From positions 1 to 64,000 of the forward strand of contig NZ_VCJS01000049.1 in assembly GCF_005893125.1 (NCBI RefSeq): a stretch of 64,000 nucleotides of DNA, written 5' to 3'. Each line of letters opens with the position of its first letter. Within the stretch, counting starts at the first letter, position 1. This DNA is from Nonomuraea basaltis (GTDB lineage Bacteria; Actinomycetota; Actinomycetes; Streptosporangiales; Streptosporangiaceae). This document shows positions 41,712 through 51,661 of this stretch, one piece after another. Made by a program: the position numbers and the translations under genes. The notes under the pieces were generated by a model. The model was not told where the DNA came from and searched no databases. It saw nothing but the letters and a program-made list of their open reading frames with translations.

Positions 41712-41728
41712 CAGTTTGGAGAAGGCCC

Positions 41729-42154
41729 ATGGCGGCAACTCATTCACCGCACGTCGTGGCCCTGCTCTACGAGGCGTATCTGCGCCTCCAGGACGTCGTG
41801 CTGGAGGCGGGCCGGGCGTACGACGCCGGCATCCGGCCCGCGCACTCGGCGGTGTTCTTCCACATGGAGCACGGGGGCATCCGGCTGAGCAGGCTCGCCG
41901 AAAAGGCCCAGATGACCGCCCAGGCGATGGGCGCCCTGGTGGACGACCTGGAGAACCTGGGCTACCTGCGCCGGGTGCCCGATCCGGCCGACCGCCGGGC
42001 CAAGCTGATCATCTTCACCGAGCGGGGCGACGAGGCGCTCAAGATCGGCTACACCGCGATCGACGAGGTCGAGCGCCGGCTGGCGGCGCTGCTCGGCGAG
42101 GACGGCCTCGCCGAGCTGAACGCCACGCTGAGCCGCGTCATCAGGCAGTTTTAG
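41729..42154 (+). CDS. MarR-family transcriptional regulator
   Basis: 141 residues. Winged HTH in the centre: RLSRLAEKAQMTAQAMGALV (helices 3-4) and the wing RVPDPADRRAKLIIFTERG with the typical D-R-R segment. Probably represses itself and the divergent mycothiol-dependent gene via the operator at 41681-41711. Its stop codon abuts the stop of the convergent cstA gene with no base between them. Confidence 0.9.
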   Translation: MAATHSPHVVALLYEAYLRLQDVVLEAGRAYDAGIRPAHSAVFFHMEHGGIRLSRLAEKAQMTAQAMGALVDDLENLGYLRRVPDPADRRAKLIIFTERGDEALKIGYTAIDEVERRLAALLGEDGLAELNATLSRVIRQF

Positions 42155-44266
42155 CTAGCCCTTGGTCATCAGCTCGCGTTCCTCGCGGGTGGGGATGAGC
42201 CCGGACGGCGCGTGCAGCTTCGACTCCTCGAACGGCGCCTCCGTGCTCGGCAGCGGCTCCCGGATCCTGATCGCCTTCACCCAGATGCGGGCCGCATCCA
42301 CGATGACGATGATGATCATGATCGCGAACAGCGCGGCCAGGACGCCGTCCACGGTGGAGTTGATCACGATCTGCTGCATTGCGTCCATGTTCTTGGCCGG
42401 CGCGAGCAACTGCCCCTGGTCGAGCGCGGTCTGGTAGCGGTCGCGCTGGGCGAAGAAGCCGAGCCCGGGGTCGGGGGAGAACACCTTCTGGTAGCTGGCC
42501 GTCAGTGTGACCGCGACGTCCCAGGCCAGCGGCACCGCCGTCACCCAGGCCCATTTCAGCCGCCCGCTCTTGATCAGCAGGGTCGTGGCCACGGTGAGCG
42601 CCACCGCGGCGAGCAACTGGTTGGCGATGCCGAAGAGCGGGAAGAGCTGGTTGATCCCGCCGAGCGGATCGTTGACGCCCTGGTAGAGGAAGTATCCCCA
42701 GGCCGCCACGACGACCGCGCTGGCCGCCACCAGTCCGGGCCACCAGCTCACCCGCGCCATCGGCTTCCACAGATTGCCCAGGGTGTCCTGGAGCATGAAC
42801 CGGCCCACCCGGGTCCCCGCGTCCACGGTGGTGAGGATGAACAGCGCCTCGAACATGATCGCGAAGTGGTACCAGAACGCCTGCAGCCCCGCTCCCCCGA
42901 GGAACCCGGAGAAGATCTGCGAGATGCCCACGGCCAGCGTGGGCGCACCGCCCGTCCGGGCGATCAGCGTCTCCTCCTGCACGGCCGCCGCCGCGGCCTG
43001 CAACTGCTCTGGCGTGATCACGAAGCCCATGTTGGTGACCGCCTGGGCGGCGGACTGGACGGTGGCCCCGACGACGCCCGCCGGGGAGTTCATCGCGAAG
43101 TAGAGCCCGGGCGAAAGAACGCAGGCCGCGGTGATGGCCATGATGGCGACGAACGACTCCATGAGCATGGAGCCGTACCCGATCATCCTGACCTGGGTCT
43201 CCTTCTGGATCATCTTGGGCGTCGTGCCGGACGAGATCAGCGAGTGGAAGCCCGACAGCGCCCCGCAGGCGATGATGATGAACACGAACGGGAACAGCGA
43301 GCCCGCGAAGACCGGCCCCTTGCCGCTGAAGGCGAAGTCGGTGAACGCGGTGGTCTGCAGCGGCGGCATCGTGATGGCGATGCCGATCGCGATCAGCACG
43401 ATGGTGCCGATCTTCATGAACGTCGACAGGTAGTCGCGCGGCGCGAGCAGCATCCACACGGGCAGCACGGCGGCGACGAAGCCGTACGCGATCAGCCACA
43501 GCGCCAGCGCGGACGGGCTCAGCGTGAAGATCGGCGCCCAGCTCGACCCCTGGACCCAGCCGCCGGCCACGATCGCCAGGAGCAGCAGCGCCACCCCGAT
43601 CACGGTGGTCTCGACGACCTTGCCGGGCCGGATGACGCGCAGGTAGAAGCCCATGAACAGGGCGATCGGGATGGTCATCGCGATGGAGAAGACGCCCCAC
43701 GGCGACTGCGCGAGCGCGTTGACCACGACCAGCGCCAGCACGGCCAGCAGGATGATCATGATGGCGAAGACCGCGATGAGCGCCGCCGCCCCGCCGATCG
43801 GCCCGATCTCCTCGCGCGCCATCTGGCCGAGGCTCCGGCCGTTGCGCCGCATGGAGAAGAAGAGGATCACCATGTCCTGCACGGCCCCGGCGAAGATCAC
43901 GCCCGCGACGATCCAGATGGTGCCGGGGAGGTAGCCCATCTGCGCGGCCAGCACGGGACCCACCAGCGGCCCCGCCCCGGCGATGGCGGCGAAGTGGTGC
44001 CCGAACAGGATCCGCCGGTCCGTCGGGTGGTAGTCGATGCCGTTGTCGAGCCGCTCGGCCGGAGTGGCCCGGCGGTCGTCGGCCCGCAGCACCTTGCGCA
44101 CGATGAAGCGGGCATAGAACCGGTAGGCGATGGCGTACGAGCCGAGCGCGGCGCACAGCAGCCACACCGCGTTGACGTTCTCGCCTCTGGACAGGGCGAG
44201 CACCGCCCATCCCGTGGCGCCCACGATGGCGACCACAGTCCAGATGATGATGGAGCGCAGCTTCAC
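42155..44266 (-). CDS. cstA: CstA carbon-starvation / pyruvate transporter family
   Basis: 703 residues from a GTG at 44266 (GGGAGGTAACC upstream). Some 16 hydrophobic segments and the family motifs YHPTDRRILFGHHFAAIAGA and GPLVGPVLAAQMGYLPGTIW near residues 90-130. CstA/BtsT proteins take up pyruvate or peptides under carbon limitation. The C-terminal ~30 residues are polar and cytoplasmic. A small gene of unknown function starts 342 bases upstream and ends 3 bases before it, so the two are probably one transcript. Confidence 0.95.
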   Translation of the reverse strand: MKLRSIIIWTVVAIVGATGWAVLALSRGENVNAVWLLCAALGSYAIAYRFYARFIVRKVLRADDRRATPAERLDNGIDYHPTDRRILFGHHFAAIAGAGPLVGPVLAAQMGYLPGTIWIVAGVIFAGAVQDMVILFFSMRRNGRSLGQMAREEIGPIGGAAALIAVFAIMIILLAVLALVVVNALAQSPWGVFSIAMTIPIALFMGFYLRVIRPGKVVETTVIGVALLLLAIVAGGWVQGSSWAPIFTLSPSALALWLIAYGFVAAVLPVWMLLAPRDYLSTFMKIGTIVLIAIGIAITMPPLQTTAFTDFAFSGKGPVFAGSLFPFVFIIIACGALSGFHSLISSGTTPKMIQKETQVRMIGYGSMLMESFVAIMAITAACVLSPGLYFAMNSPAGVVGATVQSAAQAVTNMGFVITPEQLQAAAAAVQEETLIARTGGAPTLAVGISQIFSGFLGGAGLQAFWYHFAIMFEALFILTTVDAGTRVGRFMLQDTLGNLWKPMARVSWWPGLVAASAVVVAAWGYFLYQGVNDPLGGINQLFPLFGIANQLLAAVALTVATTLLIKSGRLKWAWVTAVPLAWDVAVTLTASYQKVFSPDPGLGFFAQRDRYQTALDQGQLLAPAKNMDAMQQIVINSTVDGVLAALFAIMIIIVIVDAARIWVKAIRIREPLPSTEAPFEESKLHAPSGLIPTREERELMTKG

Positions 44267-44269
44267 CGG

Positions 44270-44608
44270 TTACCTCCCATATATCGGGCCATATATAGGG
44301 CGCCCGAGGCAGCAGCGCAGTCCGGCGTCCGGCGGCAGATCGGTGGTGAAGCGCCGCCAGCGCCACAGCGGACGGCAGTCGATCGTGACCGGAAGCTCGG
44401 CCAGATGCACCCAGGCGGTCGGATGCGCGTACACCAGATCGGATTCGAGGCTGCGCGCCCGTTTGGGGAGCCGGGAGCGGCGCAGCGGCCTGACAGAGAA
44501 TTCACCGGCGTCCGCGCAGCAGAGGCCGGTGACATGCCAGTCGAAGAACACCACTTCGTCGTCGCGCAGCGCCTCACGAGCCGCCGACGTGAGCGTGATA
44601 CGGGACAT
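44270..44608 (-). CDS. Small protein upstream of cstA, unknown function
   Basis: 112 residues, no TM, with three Cys (TGLCCADAG, DAGLRCCLG) and several Trp/Arg. It ends PIYGPIYGR; the DNA there (ATATATGGCCCGATATATGGG) is a short direct repeat that also forms the cstA 5' leader. The gap to cstA is 3 bases. It is not the YbdD/DUF466 protein that accompanies cstA in E. coli. Family not recognised. Confidence 0.65.
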   Translation of the reverse strand: MSRITLTSAAREALRDDEVVFFDWHVTGLCCADAGEFSVRPLRRSRLPKRARSLESDLVYAHPTAWVHLAELPVTIDCRPLWRWRRFTTDLPPDAGLRCCLGRPIYGPIYGR

Positions 44609-44751
44609 CTGTGGCTCCTGAAAACCAGGTAGCTCAGAAATTAACGTCGACTTTACCCGCCCTGGTGGCTTCTGAAACGCCGGCCTTGCTCACGAGACGG
44701 CCGGTCCAGGCGGTCCTACCGCTGTTGTCGCTCAGCGGTGCGAGACGTGCA

Positions 44752-44785
44752 GCGCCCCTGGCTCGGGCGAGCGAGCCAGGGGCGC
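44752..44785 (-). terminator. Strong hairpin terminator after the subtilase gene
   Basis: Perfect 14-bp arms GCGCCCCTGGCTCG / CGAGCCAGGGGCGC with a 6-base loop, 12 bases beyond the subtilase stop at 44797. Also separates it from the small gene at 44608. Confidence 0.8.
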
Positions 44786-44796
44786 GTCACTTCAGG

Positions 44797-47700
44797 TCAC
44801 GGTCTCTTCCACGGCTCGAAGTACGCCACCGTTCCGAAGTCGATCTCCAGGGCGTCCGGCGGGTTCCCGCCCGTGGCGCTCGCCCCGGTCACGAAGATCC
44901 GGACCCCGACGCCGTCGGCCGCGTCCACGGCGAGCGCGTGCGCGCTGTCGGTGGCGCCGACCTGGCCGTCGTAGCGGCCGCTCCAGACCGGCTCGCCGCT
45001 CGCCGCGTCATAGGCGATCGTCACGTAGTCGTTGCCCAAGGTCTCGTCGTCGGCGCTCTGACCGGTGATGACGACCTTGCCGCCGTCCGGCGTCACGGCG
45101 ACGTCCCAGGCGTAGTCCTCGCCCTTCGCCTGCCCGTCGTGGCGCTGCACCCACGCCCGCTGACCCGTGGCGGGGTCGTAGGCGATCGTGGTGAAGTCCG
45201 ACCTCGTCCCTTCTCCCTCGGTGTTCCCGGTCACGTACAGCTTGCCGCCGGCCACGGTGATGTCGTGCGGGTTGTCGCTGCCGTGCGCCGGGCCGTCGTA
45301 GCGGTCCGCCCACATCTCCTTTCCTGTGGCGGTGTCGTAGGCGATCGTGGTGAAGTCGGTCTGCGTCGCGGCATCGACGCTGGCTCCGAGGACGAAGACC
45401 GCCTTTCCGTCGCCGGTGACCGCCATGCCGGAGGGGATGTCGATGCCGTTCGCCGGGCCGTTGTGCCGGGCCGTCCAGAGCTGCTCGCCGGTGGCTGCCT
45501 CGTACGCGACGGTGCCCCAGTCGGACAGGCCCGTGCCTTCTTCGCCCTGGCTCTGGCCGCTGACGAAGAGCTTGGACCCGTCCGGCGTCACCTCGATCAC
45601 CCGCGCGTCGTCCGTGCCCGCGCCCGGCCCGTCATAGTGCGCCAGCCACACGCGCTCACCGCTGTCGGCGTTGTACGCGGCCGTGAAGTAGTCGTCCTTG
45701 ACGCCCTCGACCAGCGTCGTCATGCCGGTCATGTAGACGCTCTTGCCGTCCGGGCTGATCGTGAGCGCGTTGGCCCAATCGGAGAGGGCACCCGGCCCGG
45801 TGTGCCGCGCCACCCACAGCTCCTGGCCCGTGGCGGTGTCGTACGCGATCGTGACGGCGTCGTTGCCGGTGTCCTTGGCGGCGGTGCTCATGCCGGTGAC
45901 GAAGAGCTTGCTCCCGTCGGGGCTGACCTTCATCGCCGCCGTCTCGTCGAAGTTCCCGCCGCCCGTGTAGGTCTTGCTCCACACCTCGGCGCCGGTGGCC
46001 GCGTCGTAGGCCACGGTGGCGATCTTCGGGCTGAGCGCGCCAGGGGTGGATCCGAAGCTCGCGCCGGACACGTAGACCCGCCGGCCCTTGGGGTCGAGGG
46101 CGATTTCCTCGGCGGAGTCCCGGCCGCCCGCGACGCCGTACGAGGCCGCCCACGTCTCGGGCGCCGGGCGGACGAGGAGCGGGACGCGTACGGTGTGATC
46201 GCGGTCCTTCCAGGTGAGCTGCCCGCTCTGGTAGCTGTTCATGGGCGCCGTGGTGTGCGTGAACTCGACCGTGAACGACTTGGTCTGGCCCGGCCACAGG
46301 GTGAGCCGGCTCGGGGACACCTTGGCCGTGAGCCCGCTCAGCCCGCTGACGGAGGCGGTGTAGGTCGCGATCGAGCGGCCGACGTTGGTCACCTCGCGGG
46401 TCACCTTCTGGGTGCCCGTCATCCTGCCGATAGCGATCGACGGGGTGTTCAGCTCGCTCGCGTCGAACGAGTATCCCCGCTTGGCAAGCGCGTCGCAGAC
46501 CTCCTGCTTGACGCCCTTGGTGGTGCCGCAGAGGAAGGCGATCCAGTCCTTGACGCCGCTGTCGTAGACCAGCCCGGGGTCGGCGGCGCTGTTCGGGGTG
46601 ACGTGGCCGGCGCCCTGCGCGAACGGGTGGGCGCCGTCCAGCACGTCCCGCCCGGTCGTCATCAGCGCCGACTTGATCGCCATCGGCGACCAGTCCGGGT
46701 GCAGGTCCTTCAGCAGTGCAGCCAGCCCGGCGACGTGGGGGGACGCCATCGAGGTGCCGCTGGAGAGGTCGAACTCGTTCCCGCTGTGGCCGGGCGGCGC
46801 CACCGCCGCCAGGATGTCCTGGCCGGGGGCGGTCACGTCGGGCTTCAGCACGTCGCCGCCGCCCGCGCTCAGCGGGCCGCGGGAGGAGAACGCGGCGACG
46901 TACGGGGCCGGGGCGTCGCCGCTGACCTTCGCCTGCTCGATCGTGGCGGTCGCGCCGTCGCCGGCGGCGTAGTCCTTGACCGCCTGCCGGTCCTTGACGG
47001 CCAGGTGGACCGAGGGCACGGAGTGCAGGTCGGCGTTGAGCGAGTTCTCGTCGACGTTCGTCATGATCATGCCGATGCCGCCCGCCTCGGCGACCGCGAT
47101 GCTCTTGTTGACCCGGGGCGTCACACCCCGGTCACAGACCACGATCTTGCCCCGCACCTTCGCGGGATCGAGGACCGCCTTGCCACCGTTGTCCTTGGCG
47201 GCGTAGCACTGCGCCAGCCGCGCCGGGTCGGCGCCGGCCACGCCGGCGGCGGTGGCGTCGATGAGGGGCGCGGGTCCGGCCTTCGTCGCCGCCAGCGAGG
47301 CCCCGCTGTACGCGACGCCGTTGCCGAGCGTCGCCGAGCCCTCGGTGCCGCGGTTGTGCGTACCCGCCGCGACCGTGGTGATCCACGGCGACGGGTGCGC
47401 CACGGTGGACGCGGTGGGCCCGCTGTTGCCGCCCGCCGCCGCCACGAAGACGCCGGCCTCTGCCGCGGCCAGGAACGCCATCTCCACCGGGTCGAGGAGG
47501 TCGGTGCTGGTGCCCGAGACGGAGTAGTTGATGACGTCGACGCCGTCCGCCACCGCCCGGTCGATGGCGGCGACCATGTCCGAGTTGTAGCCGTTCGCCG
47601 TGCTCGCGTCCTCGGTCGACCAGAGCGCCTTGTAGGCGGCGATCCGGGCGCGCGGCGCGATCCCGCTGACCGCCCCGAACGTCGCGGCCGGCCCGGTCAC

Positions 47701-48531
47701 GGGCACGTCGTGGTTGCCGCCCGCCGTCGAGGCCACGTGCGTGCCGTGGCCGTTGTAGTCACGCGCCGACGCGTACTCCCACGGCAGAAACTCCTTGATG
47801 CCCGCGTCGCCGCCCCACCCCTGGTTGAAGTGCTGGGCACCGATCAGCTTCCCGGTGCACTTGTCGGCGCTCCACTCGGCGCCCGTCGCGCACTTGCCGT
47901 GGAAGCCGCGGATCGGGCGGAACTTCTTCCCGCTGCCGTCGGGGTCGGCGAAGCTCTTGCTGTCCGGCCAGATGCCGCTGTCGATCACGCCGATGACGAG
48001 GCCCTCACCGGCGCCGTTGCTGCCGTCAGGGCCGCCGAGCCGCTGCCATAAACCGTTGCGGGCGTCGAGGCCGAGGAAGGACGGCGTGGACGAGGTCTGG
48101 ATCGACACCTTCCTGTCCTCGGTCACCGCCACGACGTCGGGCATCGCGCGCAGCTCCGCGGCCTGGGACTTGGTCAGCTTGGCGGCGAAGCCCTCGTACG
48201 AGTACACGTACTCGTAGAGCTTCTTGCCGCCGCCCACCTTCTTCAGCGCCTCGTCGTGCCGGCCCCGCACGTGGTCGACGTACCTGCCGACCTCGGCGGA
48301 CGAAGGGTCGACCTTCTCCCCTCGCTTCGGCTTGGTCGTCGGCAGCCCGGCCACGTCGCCCTCGTAGGTAACAACGGGGTCCAGCGCCATTTGAACAATG
48401 TAAGTTTTCTGTTCCTCGGGGCCGCTCTCCGCGGTGGCCGGGACGGCGAGCCAGGCCACCGCCAATCCGGCCAGCGCCGCCGTCGCCGACCACCGTCTGC
48501 GGGTGTACCCAGGAGTTTTGGACAGGTCCAT
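44797..48531 (-). CDS. Secreted S8 subtilase with PA insert and C-terminal beta-propeller
   Basis: 1244 residues from the ATG at 48531 (GGAGGG upstream). Signal peptide ~1-35, inhibitor-I9 propeptide ~40-150 (YEYVYSYEGFAAKLTKSQAA), then S8 domain with Asp in VIGVIDSGIWPD (~185), His in YNGHGTHVAS (~260) and Ser in SGTSMASPHVAG (~592). A PA domain is inserted between His and Ser (GKIVVCDRGV). A fibronectin-like domain follows (~690-780). Residues ~790-1244 are seven or so propeller repeats with TIAYDTATGQELW-type blades. Plant cucumisin-like proteases share the first part; the propeller tail is unusual. It acts outside the cell. Confidence 0.93.
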   Translation of the reverse strand: MDLSKTPGYTRRRWSATAALAGLAVAWLAVPATAESGPEEQKTYIVQMALDPVVTYEGDVAGLPTTKPKRGEKVDPSSAEVGRYVDHVRGRHDEALKKVGGGKKLYEYVYSYEGFAAKLTKSQAAELRAMPDVVAVTEDRKVSIQTSSTPSFLGLDARNGLWQRLGGPDGSNGAGEGLVIGVIDSGIWPDSKSFADPDGSGKKFRPIRGFHGKCATGAEWSADKCTGKLIGAQHFNQGWGGDAGIKEFLPWEYASARDYNGHGTHVASTAGGNHDVPVTGPAATFGAVSGIAPRARIAAYKALWSTEDASTANGYNSDMVAAIDRAVADGVDVINYSVSGTSTDLLDPVEMAFLAAAEAGVFVAAAGGNSGPTASTVAHPSPWITTVAAGTHNRGTEGSATLGNGVAYSGASLAATKAGPAPLIDATAAGVAGADPARLAQCYAAKDNGGKAVLDPAKVRGKIVVCDRGVTPRVNKSIAVAEAGGIGMIMTNVDENSLNADLHSVPSVHLAVKDRQAVKDYAAGDGATATIEQAKVSGDAPAPYVAAFSSRGPLSAGGGDVLKPDVTAPGQDILAAVAPPGHSGNEFDLSSGTSMASPHVAGLAALLKDLHPDWSPMAIKSALMTTGRDVLDGAHPFAQGAGHVTPNSAADPGLVYDSGVKDWIAFLCGTTKGVKQEVCDALAKRGYSFDASELNTPSIAIGRMTGTQKVTREVTNVGRSIATYTASVSGLSGLTAKVSPSRLTLWPGQTKSFTVEFTHTTAPMNSYQSGQLTWKDRDHTVRVPLLVRPAPETWAASYGVAGGRDSAEEIALDPKGRRVYVSGASFGSTPGALSPKIATVAYDAATGAEVWSKTYTGGGNFDETAAMKVSPDGSKLFVTGMSTAAKDTGNDAVTIAYDTATGQELWVARHTGPGALSDWANALTISPDGKSVYMTGMTTLVEGVKDDYFTAAYNADSGERVWLAHYDGPGAGTDDARVIEVTPDGSKLFVSGQSQGEEGTGLSDWGTVAYEAATGEQLWTARHNGPANGIDIPSGMAVTGDGKAVFVLGASVDAATQTDFTTIAYDTATGKEMWADRYDGPAHGSDNPHDITVAGGKLYVTGNTEGEGTRSDFTTIAYDPATGQRAWVQRHDGQAKGEDYAWDVAVTPDGGKVVITGQSADDETLGNDYVTIAYDAASGEPVWSGRYDGQVGATDSAHALAVDAADGVGVRIFVTGASATGGNPPDALEIDFGTVAYFEPWKRP

Positions 48532-48610
48532 CGTCGCCCTCCGTGCCTCGCCGCGGATCACGCGGACGATCGCCGAGGCTAATGACAGCCATACGGAGGC
48601 GGCATCCGTA

Positions 48611-48640
48611 CCGTATACGGATTTTTGATACGGATTTTTG
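48611..48640. promoter_or_regulatory. Palindrome and tandem 13-bp repeat in the subtilase/LuxR divergent promoter
   Basis: CCGTATACGG (48611-48620) is a perfect palindrome, and ATACGGATTTTTG is repeated exactly at 48615-48627 and 48628-48640. They lie between the divergent starts at 48531 and 48716, so they are good candidates for the LuxR-type regulator's binding site or a phased promoter element. Confidence 0.55.
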
Positions 48641-48715
48641 GCACGGCACGGAACCAAGACGTCCGGTAGCCTGCTCCTGGCGATCAGCGGATCAGCGCAG
48701 GCAGGGGGTGGACGC

Positions 48716-51661
48716 GTGCCCTCGGGACCGGCCCCTTCGGGCTCCCTGTCCAAGGTGCTCGTCGGCCGCCGGACCGAGCTGGCGCTCCTGCGTACGGTCG
48801 TCGCCGCCCCGCCGTCCCTCGCCTTGATCCAGGGAGAGGCGGGGATCGGCAAGAGCCGCCTGGTCGCAGAGCTGTTATCGGGCCTGGCCGGGACCCGCAG
48901 GCTGGTGGGCCAGTGCGAGCAGCTCCAGGAGCCCCTGCCGCTGTCGCCCCTGCTCGACGCCTTCCGCCTCGCCGAGGACGAGCTCGCCAGATCCCGGCCG
49001 CTCAACCCGGTGATCGGCGCGCTCGCGCCGCTGCTGCCGGAGATCGCCGAGCACCTGCCGCCGCCCCTGCCGGCGCTGCCCGACCAGCGGGCCGAGCGGC
49101 ACCGGGTGTTCCGGGCGGCCGTGGCCCTGCTCGGCCACTTGAGCCCGCTGGTCCTGGTCCTGGAGGACGTGCACTGGGCCGACGGCGGCACCCACGACTT
49201 CCTCGCCTTCCTGGCCTCCCACCAGCCGCGCGACCTCTCGGTGATCCTCACGGTACGCACGGAGGTGGGCCGGCTCCCGCTCCGCGAGGCGCTCGCCCGG
49301 GCGCCGTCGGGCCCCGCGCGGTTCGTCAGCCTCAACCCGCTGAGCCCGCCCGAAGTGGCGCAGCTCGCGAGCGGCATCCTGCGGACCGAGCTGCCCGGCA
49401 CGTTCGCCGCCGCCCTGTACGAGAAGGCCGGCGGCATCCCGTTCGTGGTCGAGGAGGTTCTGCGCACCCTCCTGGAGCGGCTGCCCGCGAGCGAGCTCCC
49501 CGGCCGCCCCGACATGCTGGCCGGACTCGCCGTCCCGACCGTGCTGCGCGACGTGGTGCTGCAGCGCCTGTCCGCGCTCGACGACACCGCGCAGGACATC
49601 CTCGCGGCCGCCGCCGTCATCGGCATGATCCCCGACGAGCGGATCCTCGCCGAGGTCACCGACCGCGACGCGGCGGAGATCGCCAAGGCCCTCGCCACGG
49701 CGCAGGCGGTGGGGCTGCTGCACGAGGAGGACGGGCAGTGCCGGTTCCGGCACTCGCTGGCGCGGCAGATCGTGTACGAGTCCGTGGCCGTGTCCGCCCG
49801 GCGCTGGCTGCACCTGAAGACCGCGCGCGCCCTGGAGTCCGGAGCCGGCCCGCGGCCGGTGGCCCGGCTCGCCCACCACTTCCGGCACGCCGGCCGCACG
49901 GCGGACTTCGTGGACAACGCGGAGGCGGCCGCCGACACCGCGCTCTCCCACGGCAACGACGCCACGGCCGCCCGGTTCCTGCTCCAGGCGCTGGAGCTCG
50001 GCGAGCTGTCCCACGACGTACGCGTGCGGCTGGCCGTCAAGCTCGGCCGGGCCGCGGTCGACGGGCTGGCGCACGCGGAGGCCGTACCGATTCTCGAACG
50101 CCTGCTGGCCACCGAACCCCTGCCCGCCCATCTGCGCGGCGAGCTGCGCTTCGCCCTCGGCCGCCTGCTGCGCCAGCAGGGCGAGGCCCGGCCGGGCTAC
50201 CTGCAGATCGAGGACGCCGTCAACGATCTCGGAGACCGGCCCGAGCTCCTGGGCCGGGCGCTGGCGGTGCTCGCCGCGCCGGAGACCGTCGTGGACCGGC
50301 ACGTCAGCGAGCACGCCGCCCGCCTCGACCAGGCCGAGGAGGTCGCCCGCCGCAGCGGCGACCCCGACGTCGACATCGCGGTACGCATCGCGCGCGCCTC
50401 GCTCCTGCTCGAACAGGGCGACCCCGCGAGCTGGCGGCTGATCGACGAACTGCTGCGCGACGACCGCCTCCGCTCCGTGCCGAGGGAGCACGCCCGCGCC
50501 TGCCTCAACTGGGCGCAGGCCGCCCTGCACATCGGCCGGCCGGCGCGCGCGGAAGCCTTGCTGGCCGAGGGCCGCCGGGTCGCCGACCAGGCCGAATACC
50601 TGCGGGTGGCGGAGGTCGTCGAGCTGGTCACCGCCGCCGTGGACCGGGCCGCCGGGCGGTGGGAGGGCCTGGAGGAGCGGCTGCGCCGCATGGGCGGCGC
50701 AGCCGCCACCTTCGCCGCCGCGTCCCTGGACTCGCGGCTGCTGCACGGCGCGCTGCTCGCCGCCATGGGCCCCGCCGAGGAGGCCGCTTCCTGCCTGTCC
50801 AACGTGATCGCGGTCGCCGAGCGGGTGGGCGCCGTGTGGCCGCTCATCCCCGCCAGGATGACGCTGTCGCGGCTGCTGCTGACGCTGGACGACGCCGCGG
50901 GCGCGGCCGAGCACGCCACCGCCGCGCTCGCCCAGGTCCGCGCCAAGGGGAACTGGGTGTGGGGCGCGGAGACCGTGCTGTGCCTGGTGGACGCCCTGGA
51001 CGTGCTCGGTGGTGCGAACAACGAGGCCGCGGACCTGGTGGACGTGCTGGACGACGGCGTGGCCGCGCTCGGCGCGGGCGGCGTGGCCGCGGAGCTGGTG
51101 GACGAGCTGGCGGCCGGGATCGCCGGGGCCGACGCGCCGCTCGCCCAGTCCGCGCTGCTGACCGCCCAGGCCGTCCTGGCCCGGTCGCGCGGGGCGGCGG
51201 CGGAGGAGGCCGAACGGCTGCTCGACGCGGCGCGTACCGCGTTGAAGGACGCCGGGCTGCGCTACGAGGAGGCCCAGACCGCCGAGCGGCTGGGCCGCTG
51301 GCGCTGCGAGCGCGGTGCGGCCGACGGCGGGAGCCTGCTGGAGGACGCACTGCGCCTGTACGGGGCGATGCACGCGGACCGGGACATCGCCCGCGTCTCC
51401 CGGATCATGCGGCAGAACGGCGTCCCGATCCCGTACCCGTGGCGGGGCGGCCGGCCGTCCCACGGGCAGACACTGTCGTCCCGCGAACGCGAGGTGGCGC
51501 TGCTGGCCGCCGAAGGGAAGACGAACCAGGAGATCGCCACCGAGCTGTTCCTGTCCCGGCGTACCGTCGAGAGCCACATCTCCAGCGCGCTGCGCAAGCT
51601 CGGCTACCTGTCGCGGAAAGAACTGCGCGCGCTGGCGGCCCTGCCGCTCGAAGATGAATAA
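48716..51661 (+). CDS. LAL-type LuxR regulator with AAA ATPase
   Basis: 981 residues from the GTG at 48716 (GCAGGGGG upstream; the frame is open to 48638). N-terminal AAA_16 ATPase: LVGRRTELALLRTVV, Walker A GEAGIGKSRL (~45), Walker B LVLVLEDVHWAD (~150). The middle is TPR-like helices. C-terminal LuxR HTH LSSREREVALLAAEGKTNQE ... RTVESHISSALRKLG. LAL proteins activate nearby or sugar/antibiotic operons using ATP as a switch. It is divergent from the subtilase gene, which may be its target (inference). Confidence 0.93.
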   Translation: MPSGPAPSGSLSKVLVGRRTELALLRTVVAAPPSLALIQGEAGIGKSRLVAELLSGLAGTRRLVGQCEQLQEPLPLSPLLDAFRLAEDELARSRPLNPVIGALAPLLPEIAEHLPPPLPALPDQRAERHRVFRAAVALLGHLSPLVLVLEDVHWADGGTHDFLAFLASHQPRDLSVILTVRTEVGRLPLREALARAPSGPARFVSLNPLSPPEVAQLASGILRTELPGTFAAALYEKAGGIPFVVEEVLRTLLERLPASELPGRPDMLAGLAVPTVLRDVVLQRLSALDDTAQDILAAAAVIGMIPDERILAEVTDRDAAEIAKALATAQAVGLLHEEDGQCRFRHSLARQIVYESVAVSARRWLHLKTARALESGAGPRPVARLAHHFRHAGRTADFVDNAEAAADTALSHGNDATAARFLLQALELGELSHDVRVRLAVKLGRAAVDGLAHAEAVPILERLLATEPLPAHLRGELRFALGRLLRQQGEARPGYLQIEDAVNDLGDRPELLGRALAVLAAPETVVDRHVSEHAARLDQAEEVARRSGDPDVDIAVRIARASLLLEQGDPASWRLIDELLRDDRLRSVPREHARACLNWAQAALHIGRPARAEALLAEGRRVADQAEYLRVAEVVELVTAAVDRAAGRWEGLEERLRRMGGAAATFAAASLDSRLLHGALLAAMGPAEEAASCLSNVIAVAERVGAVWPLIPARMTLSRLLLTLDDAAGAAEHATAALAQVRAKGNWVWGAETVLCLVDALDVLGGANNEAADLVDVLDDGVAALGAGGVAAELVDELAAGIAGADAPLAQSALLTAQAVLARSRGAAAEEAERLLDAARTALKDAGLRYEEAQTAERLGRWRCERGAADGGSLLEDALRLYGAMHADRDIARVSRIMRQNGVPIPYPWRGGRPSHGQTLSSREREVALLAAEGKTNQEIATELFLSRRTVESHISSALRKLGYLSRKELRALAALPLEDE

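Noticed and set aside
42212..44632. 806-codon plus-strand frame opposite cstA
   Set aside because: His/Asp/Arg-rich shadow of a conserved transporter.
44611..48051. 1146-codon open frame on the plus strand opposite the subtilase gene
   Set aside because: It is antisense to a well-conserved protease with catalytic motifs and reads as Arg/Gly/Val-rich low-complexity sequence, a common effect of high GC at third codon positions.
44797..48531. Subtilase as the mycosin of the type VII locus
   Set aside because: It has a PA insert, a propeptide and a propeller, lacks the C-terminal TM of mycosins and lies 11 kb away with its own terminator.
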